NCBI GenBank assembly: GCA_015178975.1
Contig: WHVD01000071.1
Location: forward strand, 124,001-188,000
Length of the DNA: 64,000 bases
Source: Hysterangium stoloniferum
Taxonomy: Eukaryota > Basidiomycota > Agaricomycetes > Hysterangiales > Hysterangiaceae
Direction of reading: 5' to 3'
In this document: positions 34,920 through 46,011 of the stretch, one piece after another
How positions within the stretch are numbered: position 1 is the stretch's first letter
Layout: every line of letters starts with the position of its first letter
Notes under the pieces: model-generated
Told to the model about the DNA's origin: nothing
Database searches by the model: none
The model's input: the letters and a program-made list of their open reading frames with translations, nothing else
Position numbers and translations under genes: made by a program

Positions 34920-35402
34920 TGGTGGTAGCAGTCGTACTTACACTAGAAGGGGTGTCGCGCTTTTATGGCGCAACCAGCCGGAGAGTTAATTCCACCAAGG
35001 TACAGCCTTGTGGCCGTGCTCACACAGGATTCACAGCAGTTCATCCCTCCCACCGTACACAAGGTCCCCTCACCTTCTTTGAATTACATAGGCTCCAATG
35101 TACTAAGTTACCTCATTAATTTCTTCCGCCTCCCGCTGAAATCACAAGGCATCTAATAATAGTTTGGTCGATTGTCACACCATAGTATAGTATTTCCAGT
35201 GTTCTTGAGCATCAAAGTTGAAAGCAATACGGCTTTTCTGATATTCGAGAAGTGACATTGCAATGGATAATATAAATGCTGTCAAGAGCGATGCTTTCTG
35301 GCTGCCGCCTTCAAGTTGGCGCTGTGAACCTTAAACTTTACCAGGCAAGATTGCGCGCTTCCTGTTTAACTTTATCAAAACTTTCAACGGGGAAACCCAG
35401 GT

Positions 35403-35408
35403 CACGTG
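35403..35408. promoter_or_regulatory. CACGTG palindrome upstream of copy 7
   Basis: The palindrome lies 484 bp before the copy 7 ATG. Similarity to the copy 3 arm stops here: copy 3 continues into a LINE 3' end and copy 7 into a SINE-like element with an AT-rich tail. Confidence 0.4.
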
Positions 35409-35411
35409 ATA

Positions 35412-35935
35412 TATCTTTTTATTTATTTTATATATATATATATTTGTATCCCGCTTCAAGCAACAATGGCTAACTGCGGCTAGGGGGTGAAAAGGCCCCC
35501 AGAGAAACTATGCTACGGTGGTACGAAGTTCCGAGTGAGCTACGTGTGCGGAAGGGATTTTAGTAAGCAAAGGGGGGGGCATGTTGATATATACATGGTA
35601 TAGAGCTGAGGCCTTGAGGCCTTGGGCCGAAGCCCCAAGAAAAGCCCGAGATCCTGCTAGCAGGCGTCGACAAGGGCTGCAGGCACACCGAAGTCTTGCA
35701 TTGCTAGTGCATAGGTGAATGCTGGAGTCGGAGGTGGGTAGGAAGGGTAGACCGCTGCCAGGCAACAGTCATGGTTGGTAGGTGCCAGTGACGTTCCGCA
35801 GACGACACTGGTGCGCGGCTGAAGGCTGCCGACTTTGACAGAGCAGTGAATTCAGAGGTCCCCAAACCTGTTCACTGTCATCCGCCTCTCCGCCCCTCAC
35901 CACGAGCACTGGGGGCCCCAACCCCAACTACTTAT
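35412..35935 (-). mobile_element. SINE-like retroposon with a different 3' half
   Basis: In minus orientation the 5' half (about 35935-35620) matches the body of the element at 18651-19181 ('GATGACAGTGAACAGG' and 'GCAATGCAAGACTTC'). After 'TTCGGCCCAAG' the sequence changes completely and ends in a TA-rich, A-rich tail that abuts 'ATATATCACGTGACC'. It is thus a chimera of the same body with another 3' end, placed at the same upstream site. No matching target duplication was found at the far end. Confidence 0.45.
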
Positions 35936-37000
35936 AGAAGATTACTCGTCGTACCGAATAAAATGTTCGCCCACAAGAACAATCCTGAGTAGCGAACAAA
36001 AGAAGATTGATGGACGATCTCACAAACGCATTTGACATCATAGACGCCTAGCTAGATATAGACTATAAAACACATCAGAAACCACACGGCGTGTTGAAAG
36101 AGTTTCGGTTGAAATGAAAGAAAAGGCTTATTCAAATTAATAGCTCCTCCTTTTTCGTGATTTTCGGAATACTTGGTGCTCGTCTTCTTCTCCATAGTTC
36201 AAGAATCATTCGAGTCGCCACAAAGTTGTTATTCGACCATAAATCAACTATATTTGTTATCAACAACATTAACTCAAGGCGCCCCCACACAAGGACTATG
36301 ATAGAAGTCAGCTGCAGAATAAACCCTATACAACACTTTCAACTTGAAATTTGCAGTTTATTGACATTTTACAATGTAGGATGAAAACCGGACCACCTTC
36401 ACCAGGACTATTTTCTATCAAGTGACCATGATCTCGGTTATTGGATTCCTTCCTATTCTACAGCACCAACAGGCATCAGTTACACCCATTTCAAGAACAC
36501 TTTGGGGCTGCGTCTCACCTCGTATGACATATTTGTGGAAGAAAATTGTGAGAATTGTCATCATTTCAAGTCGGATCCCAAGGGATCAGGCCAAGGTTTA
36601 AAAGGAGAGAAATACTGTAAGGAATCCGCCCAAAACTGTCCCTACATTAATCAAAGGGTGTCGTTTATTGTGGGGTCTTGGGCTATGAGATCGCCAATTC
36701 TGAAGAAAGAATTTGCATTTGAAGAGAGGTTTAGCTTGACCGAGACAACTATCTGCACCCTAGTGGATTGATCAGCGATTGTTGCGGTGTTCTTTGTTGG
36801 TATTCAATAGCTTGCTTCATGCCATACCAATTGATATGATAATAACAAGCGCGAGGCTTGCTTCGACACCCTCCAGTGGGATTCTATTTGAAATGATTGT
36901 CGGTCATAAATCAAATGGAATTCTAGCCACGACCAGTGCCTGCCAATATATTCAATGTGGCATTAACGAATAAGAGGTACATAGAATGCTCGAAGGTAAA
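35936..37000 (+). other. Mostly single-copy sequence, one doubtful frame
   Basis: A frame at 36502-36771 (89 codons, +) contains 'CENCHHFKSD' and two further Cys residues. It has no paralogue in the window and matches no family I know; it could be chance. 36840-36970 resembles the first monomer of the family downstream flanks. Nothing else is recognised. Confidence 0.2.
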
Positions 37001-37949
37001 AGTAACTATATTCCAAAAGTCTCTGTAACAACCTCTCTTCGTTCTCACACTATAGTCATTCATCGCAGCTCTGAATTTGTTCCTGGAATCCATCATTCAT
37101 TTTCTCATTTTTGATGATTTGTCAGTCTGGAAATCAATAAGCCATTCTGAGCCTATAAAAACGTCTAAGCTGATAATTGGCTATTGGTATAACAACCTGG
37201 GGGGAAGCTATGATGCTGCGAAGGTAATACATCATAATGGATGGCTGGAGATAATCTTCAGTGCAGCAGGATAACATCAAACCTTTTGTTCCAAATGTCT
37301 TGGAATACCTAATAGGCGATATATTTATTCAGAATGTCATTGGTGTCACTCTGCACGACAGTACAACTTCGGTATGATGGCACAACCAGAATTCCGTTCA
37401 AAGACAGTGGCAAAGGTCGACCCGGAATCAGACTGGTTCAAAAACAATCCATGAACATGCGCTGGCTGTGAGATGTATATATGTAGTCCCAAAATATATT
37501 TAATTATATAAATCACAAAACACAAGGCCTACAAAGTTCAAGGCATCATCGACACAATCCTAGGACATCACCAATGCACCCCACAGTTGCAGTGAGCACA
37601 AGACATGACTGTATGCATTCTCACCCTGAATAATAGTTGCCAGTGAGATGCATACATGTAGTCATACAATATATTTAATGATTAGTTACAAATGGTAAGT
37701 CCTACAAATTCGAAGGTATCATCGACTTGGCATTCATCACGGACTCAGCACAGGGCTGTAATAAGAATAAGAAGTGTATACACACTGAAATTCCCTCAAG
37801 CTACACACGTTTAGGCAATGGTTAATTGTCCTACAAAGCCAACTATGAGATCCTCCTCTTCATTTGTTCCAAGTATGCCAGCGATATCTCATCAGAAATT
37901 CTGTCGCATTATGGAGAAGGAGGTTAATCAGATCAAACAGCGTTTTTCC
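37001..37949. repeat. Dispersed repeat shared with 3.7-4.7 kb
   Basis: No gene. It is a diverged direct copy of about 3700-4680, with the same order of landmarks. Confidence 0.45.
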
Positions 37950-38970
37950 AACTCTGATATAGAGTTTGAAGGCGATTCTACTCATATATTAGTGAAAGGT
38001 GGGCCACCACAAAAAGGAAAGGGAGGGACGGCTGAGGGAAACTAAATGTTCAAAATACTCAACGGTGGAGCGGGCGTTGATGCGTTGTTCATTGTGTCTT
38101 AATGTCGTGACGTGTAAGGGAAAAAAAAGGATTTTCGACGGCATTGAGATTGTGAGCTGCGGTGAATGGGAATTTCGGGTCGGAAGATCATGATATTAGC
38201 TTTGGCGCAATCCCAAATAGTCTTTCCCCAACCGACAACTGTGGCCAATATGGACTTATTTGAGTGAGAATTAGGGAATGAGTTGGTTTAATGTGAAAAT
38301 ATAGAACAATAGTAGACGAGATAAAATAGAGAATATAGTGTAAAAAGGACTCCGTGAGCCAGGAAAAATCATCCCCTGGTTAATCAGCAGTGTATCGTTG
38401 TTGAAGAAGGTATGCAAGGTGATAAAATTCAGTAAATAATTTGTCGGAAATTTATTATGAACCTTGAAGGGGAGTATTAATGTCCCTGTCCTCTACAACG
38501 TTTCTTTGATGCATAGACAAGAAACGATGTTCTTCATTTTTTCACCAAGTGTGGTATTTGAGGCTACTTGAGGCTTGTGACAGGACAACGCACAGGTCTA
38601 ACTAGAACTGAAAGCCACCGCAAATGACAGTGAGTCCGTTCACGTTCACAGACAGGTCAGGCACGGTATATGTATTTCCTACGACAAATGCAAAGGGGAT
38701 AATAAATCCAGTGTCTTATAGTTCAAAAGGGTCAAAGCATGATATATATTGGGGGTATTTAAGGGAGATGTAGATGCAAGCTCATCCTACTTGGTAGATG
38801 TGATTATGGACTCATATAGTAATGATGTACTCGCAGTTGACGGCTGACGCAGTATGCAAAACCATCACAAGTAATATGTATAACTTTGACAGTATGACCG
38901 CTGATTATCGGCCTCATATGGTCAGGATTCTGCTACAAGTCAAACGGAATCTTCCAGCCTCATTCAGGAT
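37950..38970 (-). pseudogene. Old decayed family copy, sister of 4.7-5.7 kb
   Basis: The order of remnants is the same as at 4680-5700: the exon 5 end near 37990, exon 4 traces near 38340-38530 ('GTTGAAGAAGGTATGCAAGG' at about 38400) and exon 3 traces to 38900. The frame is destroyed. Together with the flanking repeats this shows a direct duplication of the 3.7-6.4 kb block to 37.0-39.6 kb, or the reverse. Confidence 0.45.
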
Positions 38971-39612
38971 TTGACCCGGGTATGTGGGCCTACCGCTCAC
39001 CGCGAATATATCCCGTAAGTACCACATCGTCGAGTAGAAGCTGCAGAGCTCGGGGCGATGGGGAAAATAACTGTATACGCTCCTCACTAACCTGGAGAAA
39101 ATATGGTAACAACTATGATAACTTTTCCAATCCGGCTATCAGGCGTCTCAAAGCCAGGGGAACGGCAGTATGTTCCTGTTGGGTCTGCTGAGTGTGCAAT
39201 ACTTACTCTATAGACATGTTTATAAATTGTGGTAAGTATACGATATATACGAGTAGATGAAGTTATGTTCATATTATTAAGCTACTGTAAAGTCCGGTAT
39301 AGCCCAGTGCGAAATATACTTTAAACTACGAATATGCTATATTTCAAGTATCATCCAAGCTCGGTGCCCGGTGTTCTTTGGATATCATTTTACCACAGTC
39401 TCTTTATTTTCCATTTTAACTGTTTACACCGTTTCCATTGTACTCCACGGTTTATAATTGTATTTTCATATGAACAAAAATTCCCTGCACGATTCCAAGG
39501 GAGCCCGGCTCTGATCATGGTTAATGCAACGTCGTTGCTGACAATTTTGGTTATCATGGTTTTTGTTTGCAATATGAGGTGTGATGGAGGACTGTTATGA
39601 CACAGCCAATGC
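38971..39612. repeat. Dispersed repeat left of the transposon nest
   Basis: No gene. About 39240-39600 matches 5820-5922 plus 6147-6420, reading through the point where the solo LTR sits in that copy. It ends at ATGAA (39613-39617), the target duplication of the 269-bp insertion. Confidence 0.5.
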
Positions 39613-39653
39613 ATGAAATATAAAAAATAGTATGAATTGGCTTATTGTAATAC

Positions 39654-39932
39654 TGTAACGGGAGCGGACCTGGTGGCAGACTTGGCACGGAGCGGTCTAC
39701 CGCCGTTGTCTCAGGGGGTAAAGAGAGGGTAGATAATTTTCCGATCATTACACTGTGTCATTTCTATTATCTGTCGCTAGGGGGTTTAGTCTACGAATGC
39801 TAGCATAAATAGGGAAGTCACCCATTAGCTACAGTAGTTATTTCGAATTGGAGCCTATTCCTACTCTGCTTGTTCCTCTTCGTAAGGAGCTCCAACCGAA
39901 GGATTACGCTATCTTTAAAGCCGAACCTTACA
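39654..39932 (+). repeat. 5' LTR of the Ty3-type element
   Basis: 279 bp, TGTAACGGG..CCTTACA. A TATA-like 'CATAAATAG' lies near 39805-39813. It differs from the 3' LTR at nine sites, five of them in CpG contexts. Confidence 0.9.
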
Positions 39933-40018
39933 CTTTTTGAGTATTTTGGCTTCAATTTCGTATTCTTTTATATTTTCTACTAGTGGACTGATCACCCACT
40001 AGGTTTTAACAATAACAC

Positions 40019-41410
40019 GTGTGCACACAATCAAACCAAATACCTACCATTACCGCCAAAATGTCCGAGATTAATCAACCCGTCACTCGCCGTGGCACAG
40101 TCCGAAGCGCAATCCCCATGTGGAGCAAGAGAATTGTTCGAAAAACGGTGGTAGTTGATCAGTTGAACGATCCGGCTGGTGCATCGGTGAGTAGTACTTC
40201 TTCGCCTCTGAATGCCACGGGTCCCAAACCAATCCTCCCTACTCATCAAGGGGGAGAGGGAAGGATGGACCGTGATGCCGAGACGGAAGAGGTATCGACC
40301 ACAACCTCTGATTCCTCGATGGCCACATCTGGTGGACACGACCATGCTCCCAGTAGTGAAGCCTTGAAAGAGTCATCTGAAAGCGAGAGAGAGAGAGAGC
40401 CATTTCCCCTCATGAATGAATACCCCTGTACTCCAGTTACTCTTCATAACTGGACATACCAGTATAACCTATTGTATCCCGAAGAGCTAGCAGCCCCTCG
40501 AAAGACCTTCAGGAGGATGCTGCAAAAGGAGAAACCTCTCATCTGCACAAAGTCGCTCTTTTTTCCAGAGTGGTTTGAAATGGAGAGCAGTGGTGATGAC
40601 AATGAAAGACAGGAGGGAGTGTCCAAGGCTATGGCACTTGAGCGCAGCCAGGCTGCTCAGTTTAGATGGTCCGATTGTTCAGAGTCTGATGAAGATCAGC
40701 TGGGGCCGTTACCGGAAACGTGGACCTTACCTACCACCAGGAGAATGATGAGAGGGTTGGAGAGTCCAGTTACCTTTCCCCATGTATCTCTCAATCTAAG
40801 TGCCATTGTCATTGAGGTAGATGAAAATGAACCCATGACACCCGAACCATCCTCCTCTAAGTTAGAGCCTGCAAAAGCAGCTGGATCTAAAAACAAGTCG
40901 TCAACCCAGTCCCCTAAGGGAAAGGAGAGAATGGAGGGTGAACGTCCCTTAAAGAAACCTACTAAGGCTTCCCCGAGTTTAAACACTAGCGGGGAGAGCA
41001 AGAAGCGAAATCTTCAGCTGCTGAGAAAGCAGATGGATAAGAATGTGATGAACCAGTATGTATGAGAACCCTCACAAGTGCCTGATGGCGGGTACTTTGC
41101 AGTAGGAGGGCAAGGAAAGTTCAGACCACCATCCGATTCCAGCAGCCCATCTAGTAGTGATGGATCAGATGATTCAGCCAGCAGTATATCCACCGATTCG
41201 GAAATCAGTAGAAGGAGCACAGACGCACCTGATTCAGGATCGGGATCAGAAGATTTTACGGAAAGCAATTTGGAAACAGGGAAAAAGAAGCATGGAAAGA
41301 AAAACTCACCAAGCTCTAATCGCATAAGACATGAAAAGCGAAAAAGGTCGAAGGCTGATGCTAAGCGGACCAAGAAATTGTTAGCTGGAGTCAAACAAAG
41401 CAGGCTGTGA
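40019..41410 (+). pseudogene. Ty3 element: N-terminal, low-complexity Gag region
   Basis: A 348-codon frame (a likely start is the MSEINQ methionine at 40061) is followed in the same frame by a TGA at 41063-41065 and another 110 codons to a TGA at 41408. The product is rich in Ser, Glu, Lys and Asp, with no fold I recognise, as is usual for the N-terminal part of such Gag proteins. The frame changes by one base near 41400 into the capsid-like part. Whether this is a natural frameshift or a mutation cannot be told from one copy. Confidence 0.6.
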
Positions 41411-42792
41411 TATATAACGGCATAGCTGAAATTGATGTACTTGAAGCCTTCATCTACGCCTATGATCTTTGGGCAGAAATTAATGGGTTAGATCATAAAT
41501 GGGCTGTTAAGCTCATCATTTACTTCCTGGATGGCAAGGCTAGTTCATTCTATATGAAACATGTGGCACTGAGCAAGTGGAAGTGGACTTTAAAGGCTGT
41601 GTACAATGGTCTTTTCGATTATTGTTTTCCTGCAGATTACAAGTTGCAGTTGCGTAAGCGATTGACCACTTCCTGACAGGGTGGAAGGTGCTTTTGGGAT
41701 TTCGCTCAAGATGTTGAACATAATGCGATTCGGTTTCCTGACATCCAGGAGCGTCAACTTAAGCAGATTGTATAGAATGGGGCGTATGATTACCTTAAGG
41801 AAAAATGGTTAGACAAGGGGTTAAACCCTGACAATACATCATGGAAGAGACTCATCAAGACAGCTACTCGATTTGAAGCAGCTCAAGAGTTTCATAAGAT
41901 AGACAAGGGACGAAGGGAGACCTCATTTGTTAAATCAAACCAAGGATGGCCACAAAAAAATGAACAAGCCAATCAGGTAGTGGGACAAACTGATGAAAAA
42001 GGAAAAAGAACTCATCCCTCGACATCTTCTGGGTTCGAAAACACCACTAAAGTACCTCACTTGAAATTGAGTCGTACAGAAATGAATCAACTTCGAGCAG
42101 AAGGACGATGCTTCAATTGCAAGAAGGAGGGTCATGAATCCCGCAATTGTCCTCAAGGAAAATTCCTTTCAGCACCCAAAAAGGGTACTGTGGTGTCTGC
42201 TGGATCTGTCAGAGTTAAACAACTCACAGATTTGGAGAAAAAAAAGGAGCGTGCAGAGATACCACTCCACATGGCATCCTTTGTGTTGAGAAATATGGAA
42301 GACCAACAGGAGTTTAATGTTTTGCATGAGCGGATTTATGCAGCTTGGCTGCAAAAATCAATTACTGAATATTTTGGGCCGGATACTGCCATCGCTGAGG
42401 GGCAAAATCCAAAGACCCGCTTTGAAGTGTCCTTGTCAATTGCAGATTTTGTGATTAAAGATAACATCTTACCTGGGCCTCTGCTGCACATTGGAAAGGT
42501 AGAATGTAGGGAACCTGGGTATCGCATGAATCAAAGTATATTAAGTAACTCCGAATGGTCTGGGAAAAGACTTACCAATAACTGTGCCGACCAAATTGCT
42601 GTCGCAACCCTAATACAACATCAGTGTTGTCTGTATTTTTCAAATGTTGAGTCCATTGATGCCGGGATGCATCATACCGAGTGGTTTCAGGTGATATTTG
42701 ATCATTGTCACTGGACATATGAAATAGTAGATCACCTCCGACCCCACTTGTATATGGCGATATCAAAACAGGCCCTCCTAAGTGGGGACTGA
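41407..42792 (+). pseudogene. Ty3 element: Gag capsid-like region and zinc knuckle
   Basis: The frame runs from about 41407, with stops at 41674-41676 (TGA) and 41773-41775 (TAG), to a TGA at 42790-42792. The first part ('AFIYAYDLWAEINGLD', then 'WAVKLIIYFLDGKA') is the retrotransposon Gag-type domain. A CCHC knuckle C-x2-C-x4-H-x4-C is at about 42109-42150. Downstream is a poorly conserved linker. It packages the element RNA in the live form of the family. Confidence 0.75.
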
Positions 42793-43278
42793 ATGATTGC
42801 TCAAATGGCTAGTACAGCTATTTTAATGGAGGACGGGACAGATTAAAGGGAGTCTTTAGAGGATGACGAACCAATGAGAGAAAACAGGCCCACTCCAGGG
42901 CAGTACCTCCTGGCCGCTTTGAAAGAGTATTTCATGCCAGAGGAGGCATTGCAGGAAGGGATTTCCCCCGAAGCTTGGTTTCAGGTACATACAGAAGAGT
43001 CTGGCTTGCGGATTTGGGATGAGTCCAATACTGACTTGCCATTGTTTATGCCCTGGTCTGTGTTCAGGGTTGATGAAGCCATAGAGGATAAAATACAAGC
43101 CGTGTATGAAGAACACATACCCAGGTTCACCGAAGATATGCCAGCTTTTCGACGACACTGCCAGGAGGCAATGTGTAAGTTGTTGGAGATTCGTTTTCGA
43201 GTCTATTATAAGACAGGCATCTTGACGGATATAATTGGGGTGGAGCGACAGTGATTTATCATCCAATTCACTGCAGGA
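42793..43278 (+). pseudogene. Ty3 element: linker with three stops
   Basis: The same frame continues with TAA at 42844-42846 and TGA at 43252-43254. The 126-codon piece 42874-43254 repeats a motif from the preceding linker ('YFMPEEALQEGISPEAWFQV' compared with 'YFGPDTAIAEGQNPKTRFEV'), so the linker contains an internal duplication. Function unknown. Confidence 0.5.
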
Positions 43279-46011
43279 TTGTATCAGATTCGTGACTGGG
43301 AGTTATTAGTAACATACCTGGTTACGAAGGACCATCTCCAACATGATAAATGGACCATGCCACAGATTGTGGCCAGGGGAGAAGTCACAGAGGACTTATC
43401 AGGGGCAGTTGTGTTTGTCAACGCCGCTCATATGCCTACGAAAAAGGTGTTAGTACATAGGAAGAAGAGTCAGTTGCAAAATGACGGGGTTGAAATGGTC
43501 CAGCGTACCTCAATGCAACCAAAAGACTTTACTCGTTGCTTACCGAAACCTGTGGTCATTGAGGCATTCATCAATGAACGACCGGTGAAAGCCCTGATCG
43601 ATAGTGGATCACTTGCAGACTTCATGTCGACGATGTTAGTCGATCAGCTGCAAGTAGTCAAGGATCCACTAGTAAAACCACTTACAATCCAGTTGGCTGT
43701 TCACGGATCACGGTCAAAAATTAATTATTCAGCTACTGCTGAGTTTTCATATCAGAATATAAAGTGTACTTGGCGTTTCAATGTTGCTAACCTTGAGTCA
43801 TACGACTTGATATTAGGGACCCCTTTCATATTTCAACATCAAGTTATGATGGGGTTGAATCCTACAAGGGTCAACATTGGGTCAGCTCTGCCACTCCCCA
43901 TGGAAGGAGATACCATCGAGACTCTCTGTTCTGCGGTAGCGGAAATTTTTGATGATGAGTTAGAGAGGTTAAGGGCAGATTTACGTGCTGAAGTGGCTGA
44001 CCTGGACCCAGACACCACATCAACAGCACTGCCTCCATTAAGGGCTGTTAATCATACCATTCCAATAATTGATGACGCCAAAGCTTACTCATGGAGACCA
44101 TCCAAATGCCCTGAAGCAATGAGAGATCTATGGCATGAAAAGAAAACCATGTATATCAAGAATGGGAGGTGGAGAGTAGCCACGGGAATGAATGCATGTC
44201 CTATGCTCATTATTCCTAAACCTCCAAAGGCAGATGGCACCTTGCGAATACATACCGGAGTGTATAAGCGGGAGCAGAATCCTAACACATATAAGCTGGC
44301 GACCCCCATTGAAGCCATTCTACGACATGTTGTGCATCATAAGTATCGGAGTTTAATAGACGGGAAGGATGCCTATGAGCAGATCCGAGTGGTTCCCGAG
44401 CATGTCCAACGGATATTGTTCATCTCTCCTGATGGCACTATGGAAAGCCTGACGTTACAAATAGGGGATTGCAATGGTCCGTCGACCTACCAGACATTGA
44501 TGAACCACATATTTGCACCATACATTGGCATCTTCATGGATGTATATTTGGATGATATTGTCGTATACTCTGACTCCATCAGTGATCATGTCAAGCATCT
44601 ACACACTGTGTTTACAGTGCTCCGTCGGGAAAAATTATACCTCACTGTCAACAAGATGCACCTGTTTGCTTCGGAGTTACCAGTTTTAGGGCATGTGATT
44701 AACAATAAAGGTATAAAAATGGACCCACATAAAGTTGATACAGTGGGCAACTGGAAGATTCCGATGAATAAGCAACTTCTGGCGGGATTTTTGGGGGCAG
44801 TGGGTTATCTTGCTAACAACTGTGAGGGAGTTCGAATCCCAATGGCTATTTTAGCAGCGCAGACAGGAGTAAACAGGCAGTGGCATTGGGGTGCAACAGA
44901 GCAGTGTGCCTTTGAAGACGTCAAGCATATTGTTCAGGCCCATCGTGACAGTTATAGAATTGCATTGGACTACTCACGAGGTCATCAAACCATTAATTTG
45001 GTGACAGACACTTGTTTAACAGGTGCAAGTGGCATTCTCAGTCAAGGGGAAGATCTCTGCACTGCCACAATAGTGTCATTCTGGTCGGGGAAATTCAATT
45101 CGGCACAACAGAACTACCCTGTCCACGAACAGGAGTTGTTGGCTATCATGGAATCATTGAAACGATTCCGGTCACAACTGTTGGGGGTAAAATTTCGAAT
45201 CTGTACTGACCATAAAGGGATAGAATATATACTTACGCAGAAGAACCTTTCTCCGAGGCAGACGCGGTGGCTGAATCTGCTAAATGAATTCCACTTTGAG
45301 ATTCACTATATCCCTGGAAAGTCGAATACATTTGCAGATGCTCTATTGAGAATCTATAGCGATGAGCCCTTGGGCACCATTAGAGCTGAATCCGAGTACG
45401 TAACTGACATTCCAGGGATGGAAGAGGATACTCGGGGGGTGCACTACATTTCAGGCGTTCCTGACTTCAACAGTGTGTCAACACCACTGTATACAGGGTC
45501 TGCAGCGGTAGCATTGGAGGAAGCACCAAGATGGTCAAGAAGGTTGGCTACGCAAACACGTCCGTCATATGCAACACTCGCAGGGTTGGGCACAAAGAGG
45601 AAAGGACGTATTGAAGGACCACGAGAGACGACCAAAAAGACACACATTGGTCATAGTAAGTCATCTGGATCACCCCTGGAGCATCCATCACAAGGGGCGA
45701 GGGGCAAAACACCAACTACATCTACTCATCAAGATTACGTTGAACGGCCTTCTTCACGAGTGACAATGGAGGGTGCGTTACCTGAGTTGCCTTCAGATTT
45801 TTTACTAGCAGAAATCCCATTGGAGGGCCACATAGGATTGGACATCCCAGAAGTCCTACGACGACAGTATGGATCAGATGTTTTCTTCTCTAGGATATGG
45901 GCAACACCGCAGGAGTATAAGGGCTTTACGTCGCAGGACAGGTTTCTGTTCTTAAATCTGGAGGGCATCAAACTACTTTGCATCCCTGATATTACCATTG
46001 GCACTCGATGA
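43279..46011 (+). pseudogene. Ty3 element: protease, reverse transcriptase, RNase H
   Basis: A 910-codon open stretch. Aspartic protease: 'ALIDSGSLADF' at about 43591-43623 (DSG active site). Reverse transcriptase: 'YRSLIDGKDAYEQIR' at about 44343-44387 and the catalytic 'YLDDIVVYS' at about 44545-44571. RNase H: 'VTDTCLTGASG', 'HEQELLAIMES' (about 45124) and 'CTDHKGIEYIL' (about 45204) supply the acidic residues. The piece ends at a TGA (46009-46011) just before the integrase zinc domain in the same frame. The usual conserved Asp of the early RT motif seems replaced ('RIHTGVYKREQN'). It would make cDNA from the element RNA in cytoplasmic particles if restored. Confidence 0.88.
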
